The notes under the pieces are model-generated. The model made no database searches and was not told where the DNA came from. It worked only from the letters and a program-made list of their open reading frames with translations. The translations under genes and the position numbers were made by a program. From a virus, in IMG/VR virus record IMGVR_UViG_3300008450_000054, positions 1 through 52,067 of that record: 52,067 nucleotides of DNA; one strand, given 5' to 3'. Of this stretch, positions 1-10,087 are shown in pieces (the stretch's first letter is position 1; each line of letters begins with the position of its first letter).

Positions 1-986
1 TCAAATTTAGCACCTTCCCAAGCAAATAGGTCAATACCAGTTTGTTGTTTACCCCAACCCTGTAAGATAAGATTTGACATCCTAATTTTACGTTGAGTAT
101 ATTGTCCCTCAGCCTCTGCGGTACTCGCTGGTACTGGAGAAGAGAAGAAGGTCCATGGATTTTGGTTAATAGCTTGTAATTTAGCCCAACCTTCTATATT
201 AACAAATAAGTGATCTTTAGCAATTACTAATCCACTAGATAATTTATATGTACCAGCTAACTCAATTTTTTTACCAGTAGTTCTTTGTTCATTTAAAGCC
301 GCCTGAAGATTAGCTGTATCATCTACTCCATTAGGTATTACATATATTCTAGTAGGACTTACTCCTATAGTACCACCACCTGTTCCAGAGGGTCCTTGTG
401 GACCAGTCGCTCCTTGAGGTATAGCAAATGTAAAATTAAGTGTAGCATCTGAAGATGATGTATTAACATCAACTACTTGTACACTAGCTTGAGAACCAGC
501 TGGTAATGTTGTAGTAGTTACAGTTCCTATATTAACTGTTGCATCTTTACCAGGTGCGCCTGAGCCAGAACCTGCTGGACCTGCGGGGCCCATGGGACCA
601 GCGGGACCCTGTTCACCTTGATCTCCCTTCTCTCCCTTAGGTATAGAGAAAGAAAAGTTTAATGTAGCATCTGATGTAGAAGGATTAGCATCTACAATCT
701 GTACACTTGCGGGTGTAGTAGATGGTACAGTTGCTGTAGTTATAGTACCAACTTGTACAGTAGCATCTTTACCAGCTGTACCAGTACCTGTACCACCACC
801 TGTAATACTTAAATGTCCAAAAGGATTTAAGTCAAAAGTTGAACCATTAAATGTATAAACTTTACCACTTAATTTATCTTCAAATAAATCATTCTTTGAA
901 AGTCCTGAAAACCCTCCCCAATCTGAACGAACTGGTATCCCTTCACCAGTCCAATATCTATTTACTCTTACTATTTTTGTCGCCAT
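1..986 (-). CDS. Tail fibre/spike protein with collagen-like repeats, 3' end outside window
   Basis: The gene begins at the ATG at 986 and runs off the left edge, so only about 328 N-terminal residues are visible. After a short N-terminal domain come two tandem modules of about 50 residues, each starting GKDATV and ending in a Gly-X-Y collagen-like run (GEKGDQGEQGPAG; GATGPQGPSG). The text then reads GVDDTANLQAALN, the usual opening of a pectate-lyase-type right-handed beta-helix in phage tail spikes. It is most likely a trimeric receptor-binding or depolymerase fibre. It is the most downstream visible gene of the leftward structural block. Fibre identity is inferred; the enzymatic part, if any, is not visible. 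Confidence 0.75.
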   Translation of the reverse strand, partial: MATKIVRVNRYWTGEGIPVRSDWGGFSGLSKNDLFEDKLSGKVYTFNGSTFDLNPFGHLSITGGGTGTGTAGKDATVQVGTITTATVPSTTPASVQIVDANPSTSDATLNFSFSIPKGEKGDQGEQGPAGPMGPAGPAGSGSGAPGKDATVNIGTVTTTTLPAGSQASVQVVDVNTSSSDATLNFTFAIPQGATGPQGPSGTGGGTIGVSPTRIYVIPNGVDDTANLQAALNEQRTTGKKIELAGTYKLSSGLVIAKDHLFVNIEGWAKLQAINQNPWTFFSSPVPASTAEAEGQYTQRKIRMSNLILQGWGKQQTGIDLFAWEGAKF

Positions 987-1014
987 TTTATATTTTTTTA
1001 TTTATTTTTAGTTA

Positions 1015-1998
1015 TTAACAAGGTACTTCTGTAAGAATTGGTTCATCAAATGTATCACCAGCTCCAGCAGTAACTTCTGTTACAAATGTCATACTTATTA
1101 AATTAGGTATTGTAGTATTTATTCTAGTCAATCCTGAAACTTGTATATCAACTGATCCACCACTATCCCTTATAGTAACTACAGGTGTACCACCATATAT
1201 GGATCTTAGAAATACAGCTAATTCATCCTCTACAGTAAGAGATGTATATGCTATAGATATTTCGTTATTAGCAGGACTGTATGAATTGTTATTATAAGCA
1301 AAGAAATTAGCAGTTGGATCTGCAGCTAAATCAAGTACAACAGTTCCTTCCCAACAAGTCTGTTCAGAGGTAGCGCATTCTACTAATGTCCATTCTAATG
1401 GTCCATAATTACCAAATCCATCATTTATTTCCCAAGCTGCAGTCTCAGCTTCTGTACCATATAAGTAAATCTTCTCCTTATTTTGGAATGATTGTGCCTG
1501 TGAACTATTTGTACCGTTCATAAAGTATGGGAATACATCTTGAATTACTCCAACAGATGTATAATCTGATATAGTTACTGGACCGCCTAATACATCTGGA
1601 TGTTGTATAGTAAAGGATGTTACTGGTGCGCCATAATAAGCTGTTACATCAAACTCATATAAACAATACTCATCGGAAGGTCCACAAGCATTTTCTGCAG
1701 ATTCTACTAAACATTTTATATCTATACCAGTTAATATAAATTCATTTTTCGCTCCATATCTACTTTTATTTTTTACAATGTTTATGCAGTCTTTAGGACA
1801 ATCTAAACTATTTACTAAAATTTTAATATCCTCTCCAGATAGATTTACATATTTATTCCCACTCTTAGCGCTTTTTACATATAGTGACTTCAATTCATCT
1901 GGTTTTCTTATCCTGTCTAGTAAGATCTTTAGATCATTACCAGTTAGGTTAAATGCAATATCAGAGTTATATCTCTTATTATTTTTTATTATGTTCAT
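1015..1998 (-). CDS. Putative tail protein with N-terminal tandem repeats
   Basis: A 327-residue protein of unknown function within the tail gene block. Its first 100 residues contain three copies of a roughly 35-residue repeat with the core (N/I)L(T/S)GxD(L/I)K.L(L/V), each ending in a predicted helix. The remaining 220 residues are rich in Thr, Ser, Val and Gly and look all-beta, with several cysteines. The small repeated units could be a docking or oligomerisation region. It lies 11 bases downstream of the propeller-like gene. No enzyme motif is seen. A virion role is inferred from position only. Confidence 0.6.
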   Translation of the reverse strand: MNIIKNNKRYNSDIAFNLTGNDLKILLDRIRKPDELKSLYVKSAKSGNKYVNLSGEDIKILVNSLDCPKDCINIVKNKSRYGAKNEFILTGIDIKCLVESAENACGPSDEYCLYEFDVTAYYGAPVTSFTIQHPDVLGGPVTISDYTSVGVIQDVFPYFMNGTNSSQAQSFQNKEKIYLYGTEAETAAWEINDGFGNYGPLEWTLVECATSEQTCWEGTVVLDLAADPTANFFAYNNNSYSPANNEISIAYTSLTVEDELAVFLRSIYGGTPVVTIRDSGGSVDIQVSGLTRINTTIPNLISMTFVTEVTAGAGDTFDEPILTEVPC

Positions 1999-2008
1999 TG
2001 ATTTAAAA

Positions 2009-4237
2009 TTAAGGTGATGTTATTACATCGCTTTCTATTACACAATCTGTAGATGTATTAATCTTCAACTTTATTGAGAAAGCTCCTACTGGAGTAGTAT
2101 AAACCCTACCAGCCGCCCAATCAGCTATGTTTGCATATAATGTATATGAAGTATCACTATATGTTTCATATGTTATACCACCATCAGTTGAAATCATTAA
2201 ACAAGCCGATATTACATCTGGATGTAATGTAGATGTTACTGTAAATTCTCCAACAGTCGGTGTGTCTAATGCTAACGCTATTGTAGCCATACTATCCCAT
2301 TCTGAATTAACAGAATCCCATTTATAAGGACCACTGTTAGATATAAACATCTCTACAAGACCATCTTCACACTCTACAGCATTATCTGTATCTAATCCTA
2401 CAAATATTACATTATCTGTATCTGTATATCTATGAAATACAATTTGATTAAAATCAGTTAATTCTGTTGGACGTGAGGCATTATTACCAGATAGTGTGAC
2501 TACTCCATATGTATCTGTAGAATCTTCTGGATTATATATTGTAACTGAAGTTCCTTTAATCCACAACAGTTTATTAAATAGTTTAGTATAGTAAATATTA
2601 GGTTGAGCTGCTGGTGCAGCGGATATAAATAAAGTCTCAGTATAAGGAGCATTAGCATCATAACTATACATAGAACCATCTACATATTGAACAAAGAATC
2701 TATCACTACCTATTGTACCATCGCCATCATAATATGTTATACTCCTAACAGTACCATTAGGTCCATTTGTAAATGGGTAAGATCCACTAACTGAGTTTAT
2801 AGTAGTTGTTAGTGTATATGTTACAGGATCTATTATTAATAAATCATTACCAGCTCCTTCAGAAGTTTTCTTCATGATAAGCCATACATCACCATTTACC
2901 TTATTAAATTCTATAAATGATGGTCCATATGTATTACCATACCACACGGCAGTATCTGATAACGAAGTATGTGTAATAGTTGTTAATACTGCGGGTGTAC
3001 CAGTTAAATTAACAACATGTATTAAATTATTATAAACTGATGATCCATCTACTATAATATAAGCTTCGTTTGTTATAGGATTTATGAAGATCTCTCTTAA
3101 TAGTCCACCGCCTGATCCCAGTGTACTTAATACTCCATAGTTAACAGCGTATGTAACTGGATCTAGTGTATTTAATGTGTTTGCAGAGTAAGCACTTACA
3201 AAATAGATTAACCCGTCATTTGGATTATAAGCCATAGCCCTACAGTACACTCCAGTAGTTAAGGTTATTGTACTAAGTAATGTTGGGGTAAGCCCACCAT
3301 CATATACATCTATTACTCCACTTGTAGTTACCTGATTTGTAGCTTTAAATACTTTACCAGCTGTAGAGATCATGTTTGTATTATAGTTATTACCTCCAGC
3401 ACATAAGCAATTTGATGATTCTATAGAATCTTCCTGTAATATAGAGTTAAACACTCCACCTGATCTTGTATACAAAAATTTACTATTATCATCAACATAT
3501 ATACCATCTGCACCAGGATTACTAACAAAATCAATAGCATCGCCACAATTCTCACAAGTTAATGCATAACTTCCTATATCTACCATATTGTAGAAACAGT
3601 CATCAGGAGATTGGAAATAAGAAGTTACTATACCTAACCCACCTGGGAATTCTATAACATCACCAGAATTATAGTTAACTCCGTTTACATTAAGGATATA
3701 ACTTTCTAATGATGTATATTCTATACCTGTTACAGATTCTGTACCTGGAGAAAATGTAAATATAGCTTGTGCTATAACAACCCAACCATCAGTTTCATCA
3801 TACTTATATAATGCATAAGTATAACTATTACCAGGATCGTTAGAACTTAGTAATGCATAACTACATCCACCTACAGGGTCTGGTAATTCAGCTGGATCAG
3901 AAACAGTTAAACAAAGTTCAAAACATATCTCCTCACCAGATGCTGTAGTAACACATCTAGATTCACATATTTCATCAAATCTAATTAAACCACAACACTT
4001 ACTTCTTGAAATTTCTATAATATTCATAACCTCATCCTCAGTAAGACAATTATCTTCTGAGTCTGGGTCATACTCACTTAATATCTTTATAGCACGTCTT
4101 AGATATAAAATATCGAATACACTATAACTCTTCAAAGGATTAAAAACACTTTTGTTTAAAATCTTCTCAGCTTGTTCAGCCATGCAACATTGTAATTCAG
4201 CTGCAAGTAATAATAAATCTTCTCTAGTATATCTCAT
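2009..4237 (-). CDS. Large putative tail protein, beta-propeller-like
   Basis: The ATG at 4237 overlaps the TGA of the upstream gene (ATGA), so this start is preferred over an in-frame TTG 12 bases upstream; the product is 742 residues. The first 90 residues are helical and cysteine-containing (LQCCMAEQ, SRSKCCGL). The middle (about 250-620) repeats units such as YNPNDGLIYFVSAYS and DPVTYTLTTTINSV that resemble YVTN/WD-type propeller blades. The C-terminus is beta-rich. It sits between collagen-like fibre genes, suggesting a tail-tip or adhesin component. The function is inferred; no catalytic motif was recognised. Confidence 0.6.
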   Translation of the reverse strand: MRYTREDLLLLAAELQCCMAEQAEKILNKSVFNPLKSYSVFDILYLRRAIKILSEYDPDSEDNCLTEDEVMNIIEISRSKCCGLIRFDEICESRCVTTASGEEICFELCLTVSDPAELPDPVGGCSYALLSSNDPGNSYTYALYKYDETDGWVVIAQAIFTFSPGTESVTGIEYTSLESYILNVNGVNYNSGDVIEFPGGLGIVTSYFQSPDDCFYNMVDIGSYALTCENCGDAIDFVSNPGADGIYVDDNSKFLYTRSGGVFNSILQEDSIESSNCLCAGGNNYNTNMISTAGKVFKATNQVTTSGVIDVYDGGLTPTLLSTITLTTGVYCRAMAYNPNDGLIYFVSAYSANTLNTLDPVTYAVNYGVLSTLGSGGGLLREIFINPITNEAYIIVDGSSVYNNLIHVVNLTGTPAVLTTITHTSLSDTAVWYGNTYGPSFIEFNKVNGDVWLIMKKTSEGAGNDLLIIDPVTYTLTTTINSVSGSYPFTNGPNGTVRSITYYDGDGTIGSDRFFVQYVDGSMYSYDANAPYTETLFISAAPAAQPNIYYTKLFNKLLWIKGTSVTIYNPEDSTDTYGVVTLSGNNASRPTELTDFNQIVFHRYTDTDNVIFVGLDTDNAVECEDGLVEMFISNSGPYKWDSVNSEWDSMATIALALDTPTVGEFTVTSTLHPDVISACLMISTDGGITYETYSDTSYTLYANIADWAAGRVYTTPVGAFSIKLKINTSTDCVIESDVITSP

Positions 4238-6813
4238 AATGCTAACCAATTTGCTGGGCTACTAGTCCCAAAAGCTACATAAACTGTTTGAGGTGAAGAT
4301 GTTTTTACATAGATCTGTCCTATATAAGTAGGAGTTAAACCAGCTGCTGTTGGATTTGTTGTACCATATATAGATGCAACCTGCGGAAAATCATTCACGT
4401 CAGGTATTTCCTGATCTACAGAATTTATATAAAAATCATTTAAATCAGTAAATAATGGCCTATATCTTACATGTGTTCTATCAGGTATTACAGCATTTTC
4501 TGTTACACCGTCCCAAACTGCAGGTCCAGTTGATACCCAGTTAGATGCATCAAATATATCTTCTTGTGTAGTAGGTGTTACATTTTCTATAACCCAATTG
4601 TATTGATATCCCCTACCATTAGTAAGGTTAGCAGCAGTAACTACACTTGATAAAGGTGCTACAGCAGGTCCTTCACAATCACGTAAAATGATTGTAGGAT
4701 GTTGTGAACCACCTTTATTATGCCCTTCTACAAAAGCTCTGCATGTACCTGATACATAACCATGTATATAATCAAATACAAACAGCCCTCTAGGGCTATA
4801 CGCTCTAACACATGCTGTATCTACATCACCTGTTATTTCAAAGTTTAAACCTGTTATTTTCAAGCAATTCTCTACTGGATCACCAGCTGAATCATACAAT
4901 ACAAGACTTTGTATAGTGCCACCCATATTTTCAACATTACAGTTTTGTAAAACGTGTCCATAGCCACCCTTATGATAAAAGGCTGATATCATAGTAATAT
5001 CCCCACCAGGCTGACATCTTACATTATTATATTGAATATGGTTACATTGTGAGTTTGAGTTACTAGCACCAGACCATGAAGCACCTAACGTATTAGAAGA
5101 TGCTGAGGCATCTGATGTAGCTATACTATATAGCCCACAACCAGTAAATTGACAATTTGTAAGAGTTACACAAAGATTAAAATACAATGCCATATTACAG
5201 GCTGCACTTTCACTAATTATATTAGTGTAGGAACCTTTAATATTTGCCGCAACTCTAATACCTATATTAGAAGTATTGGTATTAACGCCATTACCTTCTA
5301 TAGTTAAATTACTTATGTGTAATGGATTACTAGCCCAAACTCCTAAGGCTGTAGCCTGATCTGGAGCAAATCTATCCAATACAATTAAGTTAGTACCAGA
5401 TACATTAGCAACCTTAGCCCCCATAAAATCTATATTTAATGCTGTACCAGCACCCGCTCCATTGTATCTAGGTAATTTTATAGAGTGGTTTACTCTATAT
5501 CTACGAGAGCCGTTGGGAGAAATAAAATAAGATCTTTGACCAGTCTCCATTGTAAGGAAAGCCTCTTGAATTGCAATCCAGTCAATGGTCATAGTAGTTA
5601 CATCAATTGCACCCACCCAAGCTGCATTAGCAGCAACTAGTGGCCATATAAGAGCAGCTGAGACATTTGTATATCCTAATGATGTAAGAGTTGTTGTAGT
5701 ATTATTACCTATCGTCTCACCATTGGCAAACTCATCTGGAGTTACAGCGTAAGTTATACCTATTGCAACCAAATCAGATATAGTAGCAAATGGATTACCA
5801 GCATTAGGACTATTAGCATTTAGCATTGCATCTTTCTCATTTGCATCTGCAGCAAAACGAGTAGCTGTATCTGCAATATCGTCTAAATCTAAAGTAACTG
5901 TTGGTCCAGTGTAACCATTTACATCTGATATACCTCCAGTAAAGACAGCTCCTACTTCCCAAGTTGCACCGTTATATGCTACAATTTGATTCACTATAGT
6001 AACATTTACAGGTGCATAAGCATTACCTGTAACATTAGCTATATAAAAATCTCCAGCTGTTCCTACACCATTTAGTATAGCAGGTGTATTTGTAGTAGCA
6101 TTATATAATCCTTGATATGCATTGGGACTAGTTGTTAAATAGGCCAGGGGTATTGTACCACCAACTAAGGGTGCATATCCATTTGTAGCACCTTTATTTG
6201 CAGTATCTTCCTTAGCCGCTAAATCAGTTGCTAGATCTACTATTGTGGACTGGCTTTGTGTTCCAGTATGATTGTTTCTATTTAAATAATATGCTGGTAA
6301 TTGACCACTTAGTCTTTCAGAGTTATCTACTACATTATCATTATCTGTATCATAGATAGATTTAAACATATCTCCCTTAGCAGCTAAGTCTGTAACTAAA
6401 TCAGTTATAGTAGACTGATCTTGAGTACCAGTATGATTTGACCTATCTAAAAGATATTGACCGTGTACACCTAATGTTACTTGCCAAGAACTGAGGTTTC
6501 CTACACCTGTTACACTTATAACTTCTAAATCAAGTTGTCCAGTAACAGGATCATATGAAACTACTTTACCATAAAATAGGTTAGATGTATCATTAAATAC
6601 TAAAACAATTTGTTCTGGTATATAAGCTAAATCTAAACCTACTGTTAAAGTAATAGGATCACCTTCAGAATATGAGAAAAGATTGATGGTATCAGTAGAG
6701 GATGTTAAAAATATATCTCCACTTGTACCATCCGCACCAGGTTCCCCTTGAGGACCTTGTGGACCTTGAGGTCCTATTGGGATTTCTATCCCATTACAGT
6801 TTGAACAACTCAT
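4234..6813 (-). CDS. Collagen-like tail fibre with right-handed beta-helix
   Basis: An 859-residue fibre. The N-terminus MSCSNCNGIEIPIGP leads into a Gly-X-Y stretch (GPQGPQGPQGEPGADG). Two copies of a DRSNHTGTQ/NRNNHTGTQ unit, each followed by ...TDLAAK, are a known phage tail-fibre repeat and probably form trimeric stalk. From about residue 400 to 720 the sequence looks like a parallel beta-helix (repeated short N-rich turns), as in pectate-lyase-like spikes. The start codon overlaps the upstream TAA (TAATG) and the stop overlaps the next ATG (ATGA), which suggests translational coupling. It is probably a receptor-binding or depolymerase spike; no catalytic residues are assigned. Confidence 0.75.
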   Translation of the reverse strand: MSCSNCNGIEIPIGPQGPQGPQGEPGADGTSGDIFLTSSTDTINLFSYSEGDPITLTVGLDLAYIPEQIVLVFNDTSNLFYGKVVSYDPVTGQLDLEVISVTGVGNLSSWQVTLGVHGQYLLDRSNHTGTQDQSTITDLVTDLAAKGDMFKSIYDTDNDNVVDNSERLSGQLPAYYLNRNNHTGTQSQSTIVDLATDLAAKEDTANKGATNGYAPLVGGTIPLAYLTTSPNAYQGLYNATTNTPAILNGVGTAGDFYIANVTGNAYAPVNVTIVNQIVAYNGATWEVGAVFTGGISDVNGYTGPTVTLDLDDIADTATRFAADANEKDAMLNANSPNAGNPFATISDLVAIGITYAVTPDEFANGETIGNNTTTTLTSLGYTNVSAALIWPLVAANAAWVGAIDVTTMTIDWIAIQEAFLTMETGQRSYFISPNGSRRYRVNHSIKLPRYNGAGAGTALNIDFMGAKVANVSGTNLIVLDRFAPDQATALGVWASNPLHISNLTIEGNGVNTNTSNIGIRVAANIKGSYTNIISESAACNMALYFNLCVTLTNCQFTGCGLYSIATSDASASSNTLGASWSGASNSNSQCNHIQYNNVRCQPGGDITMISAFYHKGGYGHVLQNCNVENMGGTIQSLVLYDSAGDPVENCLKITGLNFEITGDVDTACVRAYSPRGLFVFDYIHGYVSGTCRAFVEGHNKGGSQHPTIILRDCEGPAVAPLSSVVTAANLTNGRGYQYNWVIENVTPTTQEDIFDASNWVSTGPAVWDGVTENAVIPDRTHVRYRPLFTDLNDFYINSVDQEIPDVNDFPQVASIYGTTNPTAAGLTPTYIGQIYVKTSSPQTVYVAFGTSSPANWLAL

Positions 6814-7406
6814 TATGTAAAGTCTATTATAAACGAAATTATTGTTATAGTTTCACCTGGAGTTACGCCATCTACTTGAATTCTTATTAGTGCTTCAGTA
6901 GTAGATATGTTTGAAGGTACGCCTAAATCCACTATAGCTACACCAGTTCCAGGTGTAATTAATACTGATGATATCCAATCTGCAAAATTAGTATCATCAC
7001 TTATAGTTATTCTAGCCTGATTAGCACCATCACTACCATAAGCTACAACCTTTATTCTGGATGGAGTTCTATGAGTTAGTGATCCTGGATAAACAAAACT
7101 AAATATATTTGCAACAGATACTGCACCTGTTACAGAGCAAAATCTTGAAACTGTACCACCTGGAGAGGCTAATCCTGGTATGCTTATTATCTGGTATAAA
7201 ATACCATCTTCCCCATCAGTACCATTAGTTCCATTAGTTCCATTAGTACCATCTACTCCAGGAATACCTGCTGGACCTTCTGGTCCAACATCTCCTTGAG
7301 GTCCCTGAGGTCCTACTGGTCCTTGCGGTCCTGTATCGCCTGTATCACCTTTATCCCCTTTTGGGCCTATAGGTAATTCTAAACCGTGACAATTAGAGCA
7401 ACTCAT
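6813..7406 (-). CDS. Short collagen-like tail protein
   Basis: The ATG at 7406 overlaps the TGA of the upstream gene (ATGA) and gives a 197-residue protein. It opens MSCSNCHGLELPIGP, almost the same leader as the larger fibre next door, followed by a collagen-like Gly-X-Y run of about 55 residues ending in GTNGTNGTNGTDGEDG. The C-terminal 120 residues are beta-rich and may form a trimeric head domain. The shared Cys-x-x-Cys leader suggests that both fibres attach to the virion through the same socket. A structural role is inferred from composition and position. Confidence 0.7.
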   Translation of the reverse strand: MSCSNCHGLELPIGPKGDKGDTGDTGPQGPVGPQGPQGDVGPEGPAGIPGVDGTNGTNGTNGTDGEDGILYQIISIPGLASPGGTVSRFCSVTGAVSVANIFSFVYPGSLTHRTPSRIKVVAYGSDGANQARITISDDTNFADWISSVLITPGTGVAIVDLGVPSNISTTEALIRIQVDGVTPGETITIISFIIDFT

Positions 7407-7960
7407 GAGCAATTACAGTTATTAAAATTACATAAATATTGAACCTTCTTTAACAATTTTGTGGCTCTGGTTCTATTACCACATCTTGCAGCAGCTTTAG
7501 CTGAGCATAGAAATGCATCAGCTTCTGTAGCTAATTGTAATGCTGACTTATTACAATCTGCACAACTGTCATCTGTAACTCTTGCATACAATCTATCTAT
7601 ACAACAATCTACTTGACATGTAAAGAATAGATAAACTGTTTTAGTATAAGTAACATCCTCCGAGTTGTCTACAACAGTATAAGTTGCAGTATATATACCA
7701 TCAGTTAATTCACTGCCTAAACTGATAGTATAGGAGTATGAAGTATCTGATGACGGGAAATTCACTCCTATATTTAAGGTCGTGACATTACCGCTAGAAT
7801 CTTCCAATGTTAATGTTGGTGCAGCCATGTCAGTAGTTTCTGCATTAGGCGCACCGTACCCAGTTGGATTGGATACTGCATCATAAGCACCTGTGGTTTC
7901 TGTGAATATCAGTTCATCACAAGCGTCTTGACATAAATTAAAATCTATTTCTAGTGCCAT
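7403..7960 (-). CDS. Putative virion protein, Cys-rich C-terminus
   Basis: A 185-residue protein of unknown function. Residues 1-115 look all-beta, like an immunoglobulin-type domain (SYSYTISLGSEL, TYTKTVYLFF). The C-terminal third is helical and cysteine-rich (QVDCCIDRLYAR, DSCADCNKSALQ, LCNFNNCNCS). Cys-rich ends of this kind recur in Bacteroidota phage tail genes next to collagen-like fibres. It is followed by an ATGA-coupled fibre gene, and a G-run/C-run hairpin lies just upstream. Role inferred from context. Confidence 0.55.
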   Translation of the reverse strand: MALEIDFNLCQDACDELIFTETTGAYDAVSNPTGYGAPNAETTDMAAPTLTLEDSSGNVTTLNIGVNFPSSDTSYSYTISLGSELTDGIYTATYTVVDNSEDVTYTKTVYLFFTCQVDCCIDRLYARVTDDSCADCNKSALQLATEADAFLCSAKAAARCGNRTRATKLLKKVQYLCNFNNCNCS

Positions 7961-7975
7961 AGTGTATTAATAAAT

Positions 7976-8003
7976 GGGGGGACCCTGAAAACAGAGACCC
8001 CCC
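7976..8003 (-). terminator. Strong G/C hairpin between virion genes
   Basis: Six G (7976-7981) can pair with six C (7998-8003), with an inner CTG/CAG pairing. On the transcribed leftward strand the hairpin is followed by ATTTATTA and not by a clear U-run, so it could be a weak terminator, an RNA-processing site or an mRNA-stabilising end between the 441-residue virion gene and the tail block. Confidence 0.4.
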
Positions 8004-8050
8004 GATTTAAAGGAAAAAATATAAATAGAGGATCAGGAAAAGTCCATTTA

Positions 8051-9376
8051 TTACAGAGATACGTTAGGTAACGCTTGTGGAGTAGTTAACATGTATGCGT
8101 TAAGCACTGTTAATACACCATTAGTAGCGTCAGTAACCTGTGTAGCTGCACCACTAACAAATGCTATCATAACTTCCTGTTCTGCTGGTTTAGTGCCATC
8201 AATTGGGGAAGTATCAGTAGTATCGTAGAATGACAGACTAATTACATCGTAATTAGCTACACTAGTATCTGCGTCTTGCTTAAGGCTAGTTAACGGAACA
8301 ACTGTTCTGTTAAGATTACCCCTGAAACCTTCAGCATATTGCTCAAGTTCAGCAATCTGTACTCCAGAACTTACAGGACGTGTAGGAGCTGTAGTAGATA
8401 AGGTAGTTGTACCAAATCCTTGTTTAAGATGTGCTGAGAAGTTTACTTGTAAATATTTAAACTCACCTTGTGGGTGGAACTGACTCTTCAAAGCCTGTCC
8501 AACAAGTTTAACACCGAAGGCAGCTGTTGCTGCGTTTGCAGCGGTGATAAACTCTGCAGTATTACCTACTAAACTCACGTTAGCTTGTAAAGGCATATCA
8601 AGAGTAAGTACACCACCTGCTGTACTAGTAGCAGTAGAGGCAATTACCTTATATACAGGATCTGTTACAGCAGTTCCAGCTCTGAAATAGTCTCCTACAG
8701 CAATAGCAAAACATGTGTTATTAGAACCAGTATCGGTAATAGTCACTTTATTAGAACCAGCATATCCTACTACAGTATCTGCAGCAGCACCGACGGCTGA
8801 ACCAGCATCATTACATAAGATAGTAGCCTTCACAAGTGGGCCTTCTCCAGTAATAGAGAACTGATAACCATTAGTCATCTGCATATTAATTTGCTTAGCA
8901 AGACTAGATGCAACAGCAGCTTCAGTAATACCAGTAGTAAACTTTACTATGAATGGGTAGTTATTCAGTTGTTCAGACCACATTGACTCATCAAACTTGA
9001 AAGTAAGATTAAGTATAAAGTCTTCTGTATTACCATTATCAATAGCAGATCCTGCAGTAACACCATCATAACCAATATAGGTTATTTGCTCTACAGCAGT
9101 TACACCAGCTTGACCACGATAGCTCTTTATATTAGCACCGTGGATAAGGGGTGTATAAATTAAACGATTCCCAGAGCGTTGTACAATACGAAAACGTGGT
9201 GCAGTTCCAACGGTTGAAGCGTTAGTAAGTATAGCACCAGTTTCATTTACAACGAGAACCTCGCCATCAGCAAGATAACTGGCAGCGTTAGGATCAGTAT
9301 ATTGGACAGTAGCTGTTCGAGCTATGTTCTTTCCAATGATTACTGACAAATTATTTTTTGAAGTTGAAACACTCAT
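8051..9376 (-). CDS. Virion structural protein of unknown role
   Basis: A 441-residue Ala/Thr/Val-rich protein without enzyme motifs. It is low in cysteine and charge, with many predicted beta strands, as expected for an abundant virion component such as a tail-tube, sheath-like or capsid-decoration protein. It is the third gene after the major capsid gene in the leftward block and is bounded downstream by a strong hairpin. The product class is inferred from position and composition; profile comparison with tail-tube and head-fibre families would decide. Confidence 0.55.
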   Translation of the reverse strand: MSVSTSKNNLSVIIGKNIARTATVQYTDPNAASYLADGEVLVVNETGAILTNASTVGTAPRFRIVQRSGNRLIYTPLIHGANIKSYRGQAGVTAVEQITYIGYDGVTAGSAIDNGNTEDFILNLTFKFDESMWSEQLNNYPFIVKFTTGITEAAVASSLAKQINMQMTNGYQFSITGEGPLVKATILCNDAGSAVGAAADTVVGYAGSNKVTITDTGSNNTCFAIAVGDYFRAGTAVTDPVYKVIASTATSTAGGVLTLDMPLQANVSLVGNTAEFITAANAATAAFGVKLVGQALKSQFHPQGEFKYLQVNFSAHLKQGFGTTTLSTTAPTRPVSSGVQIAELEQYAEGFRGNLNRTVVPLTSLKQDADTSVANYDVISLSFYDTTDTSPIDGTKPAEQEVMIAFVSGAATQVTDATNGVLTVLNAYMLTTPQALPNVSL

Positions 9377-9403
9377 TTTTTTTGTTTATTAATTAATTGT
9401 TTG

Positions 9404-10087
9404 TTATTTATCTATTTGTTTTAAAAGTTGAACTTTTTGTAACTGGTTAGTAGCTTTAAACGCTTCTAATGCAGCACGTTTTATTATCCAGTTTTGAGCC
9501 TCTGTATTTAGTTCACAATCAGTTGGTGCGTTAAAATTCATTTGTACAGGGTTCTTAATGTACCTCAGATGATAAGAAGTTATAGTAAAGGAGCCATCAG
9601 TAATTAATTCTATTGTCTGTTCTTCTGGGTTTGCACCTAGATATTTGTAGGGTACACCTAAAACTCTTTCGTGTTTATTAGGTTTTTTAAAGGGATTCCT
9701 AACATCATAATTTAACTTATCATGTGTAGTTGGTACTACGGGTATCCTTTTAGTTGACTCTACATCATTACAATCGTCATAAGTTACGGTAACACTTTCT
9801 TTTAATGCTGTTCTATAACCATCTGGAAGTACTACAAATACACCATTAGGCTCATTATTGGCATTAGTAATGAATGTTGAAGTAGAGAAGTTAACAGTTA
9901 TGTTGGATAACATATCTCTTAAAGTTTGATTCCTCTCTACCCCAACTTGCTTAGCTTCAAGAATCAAATCATCTTGTGCTGAATTTAGGAAATGGTCCAC
10001 CTCTTCAGGAGTATATCCTGGATTAGAGAATGAATCAATAGCATCATACTCTATCCTAAATTCATCGTGCATTTCAGCAATAGTCAT
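9404..10087 (-). CDS. Head-tail connector/adaptor-like protein
   Basis: A 227-residue protein opening with MTIAEMHDEF and, near residue 24, GYTPEEVDHFLNSAQ. This helix-turn-helix-like opening is recognised from head-completion/adaptor proteins common next to capsid genes in Bacteroidota and crAss-like phages. The middle is beta-rich and the C-terminus helical. It overlaps the upstream gene by one base (TAATG), which suggests coupled translation. Adaptor function is inferred from family resemblance and from its location two genes after the capsid gene. Confidence 0.6.
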   Translation of the reverse strand: MTIAEMHDEFRIEYDAIDSFSNPGYTPEEVDHFLNSAQDDLILEAKQVGVERNQTLRDMLSNITVNFSTSTFITNANNEPNGVFVVLPDGYRTALKESVTVTYDDCNDVESTKRIPVVPTTHDKLNYDVRNPFKKPNKHERVLGVPYKYLGANPEEQTIELITDGSFTITSYHLRYIKNPVQMNFNAPTDCELNTEAQNWIIKRAALEAFKATNQLQKVQLLKQIDK

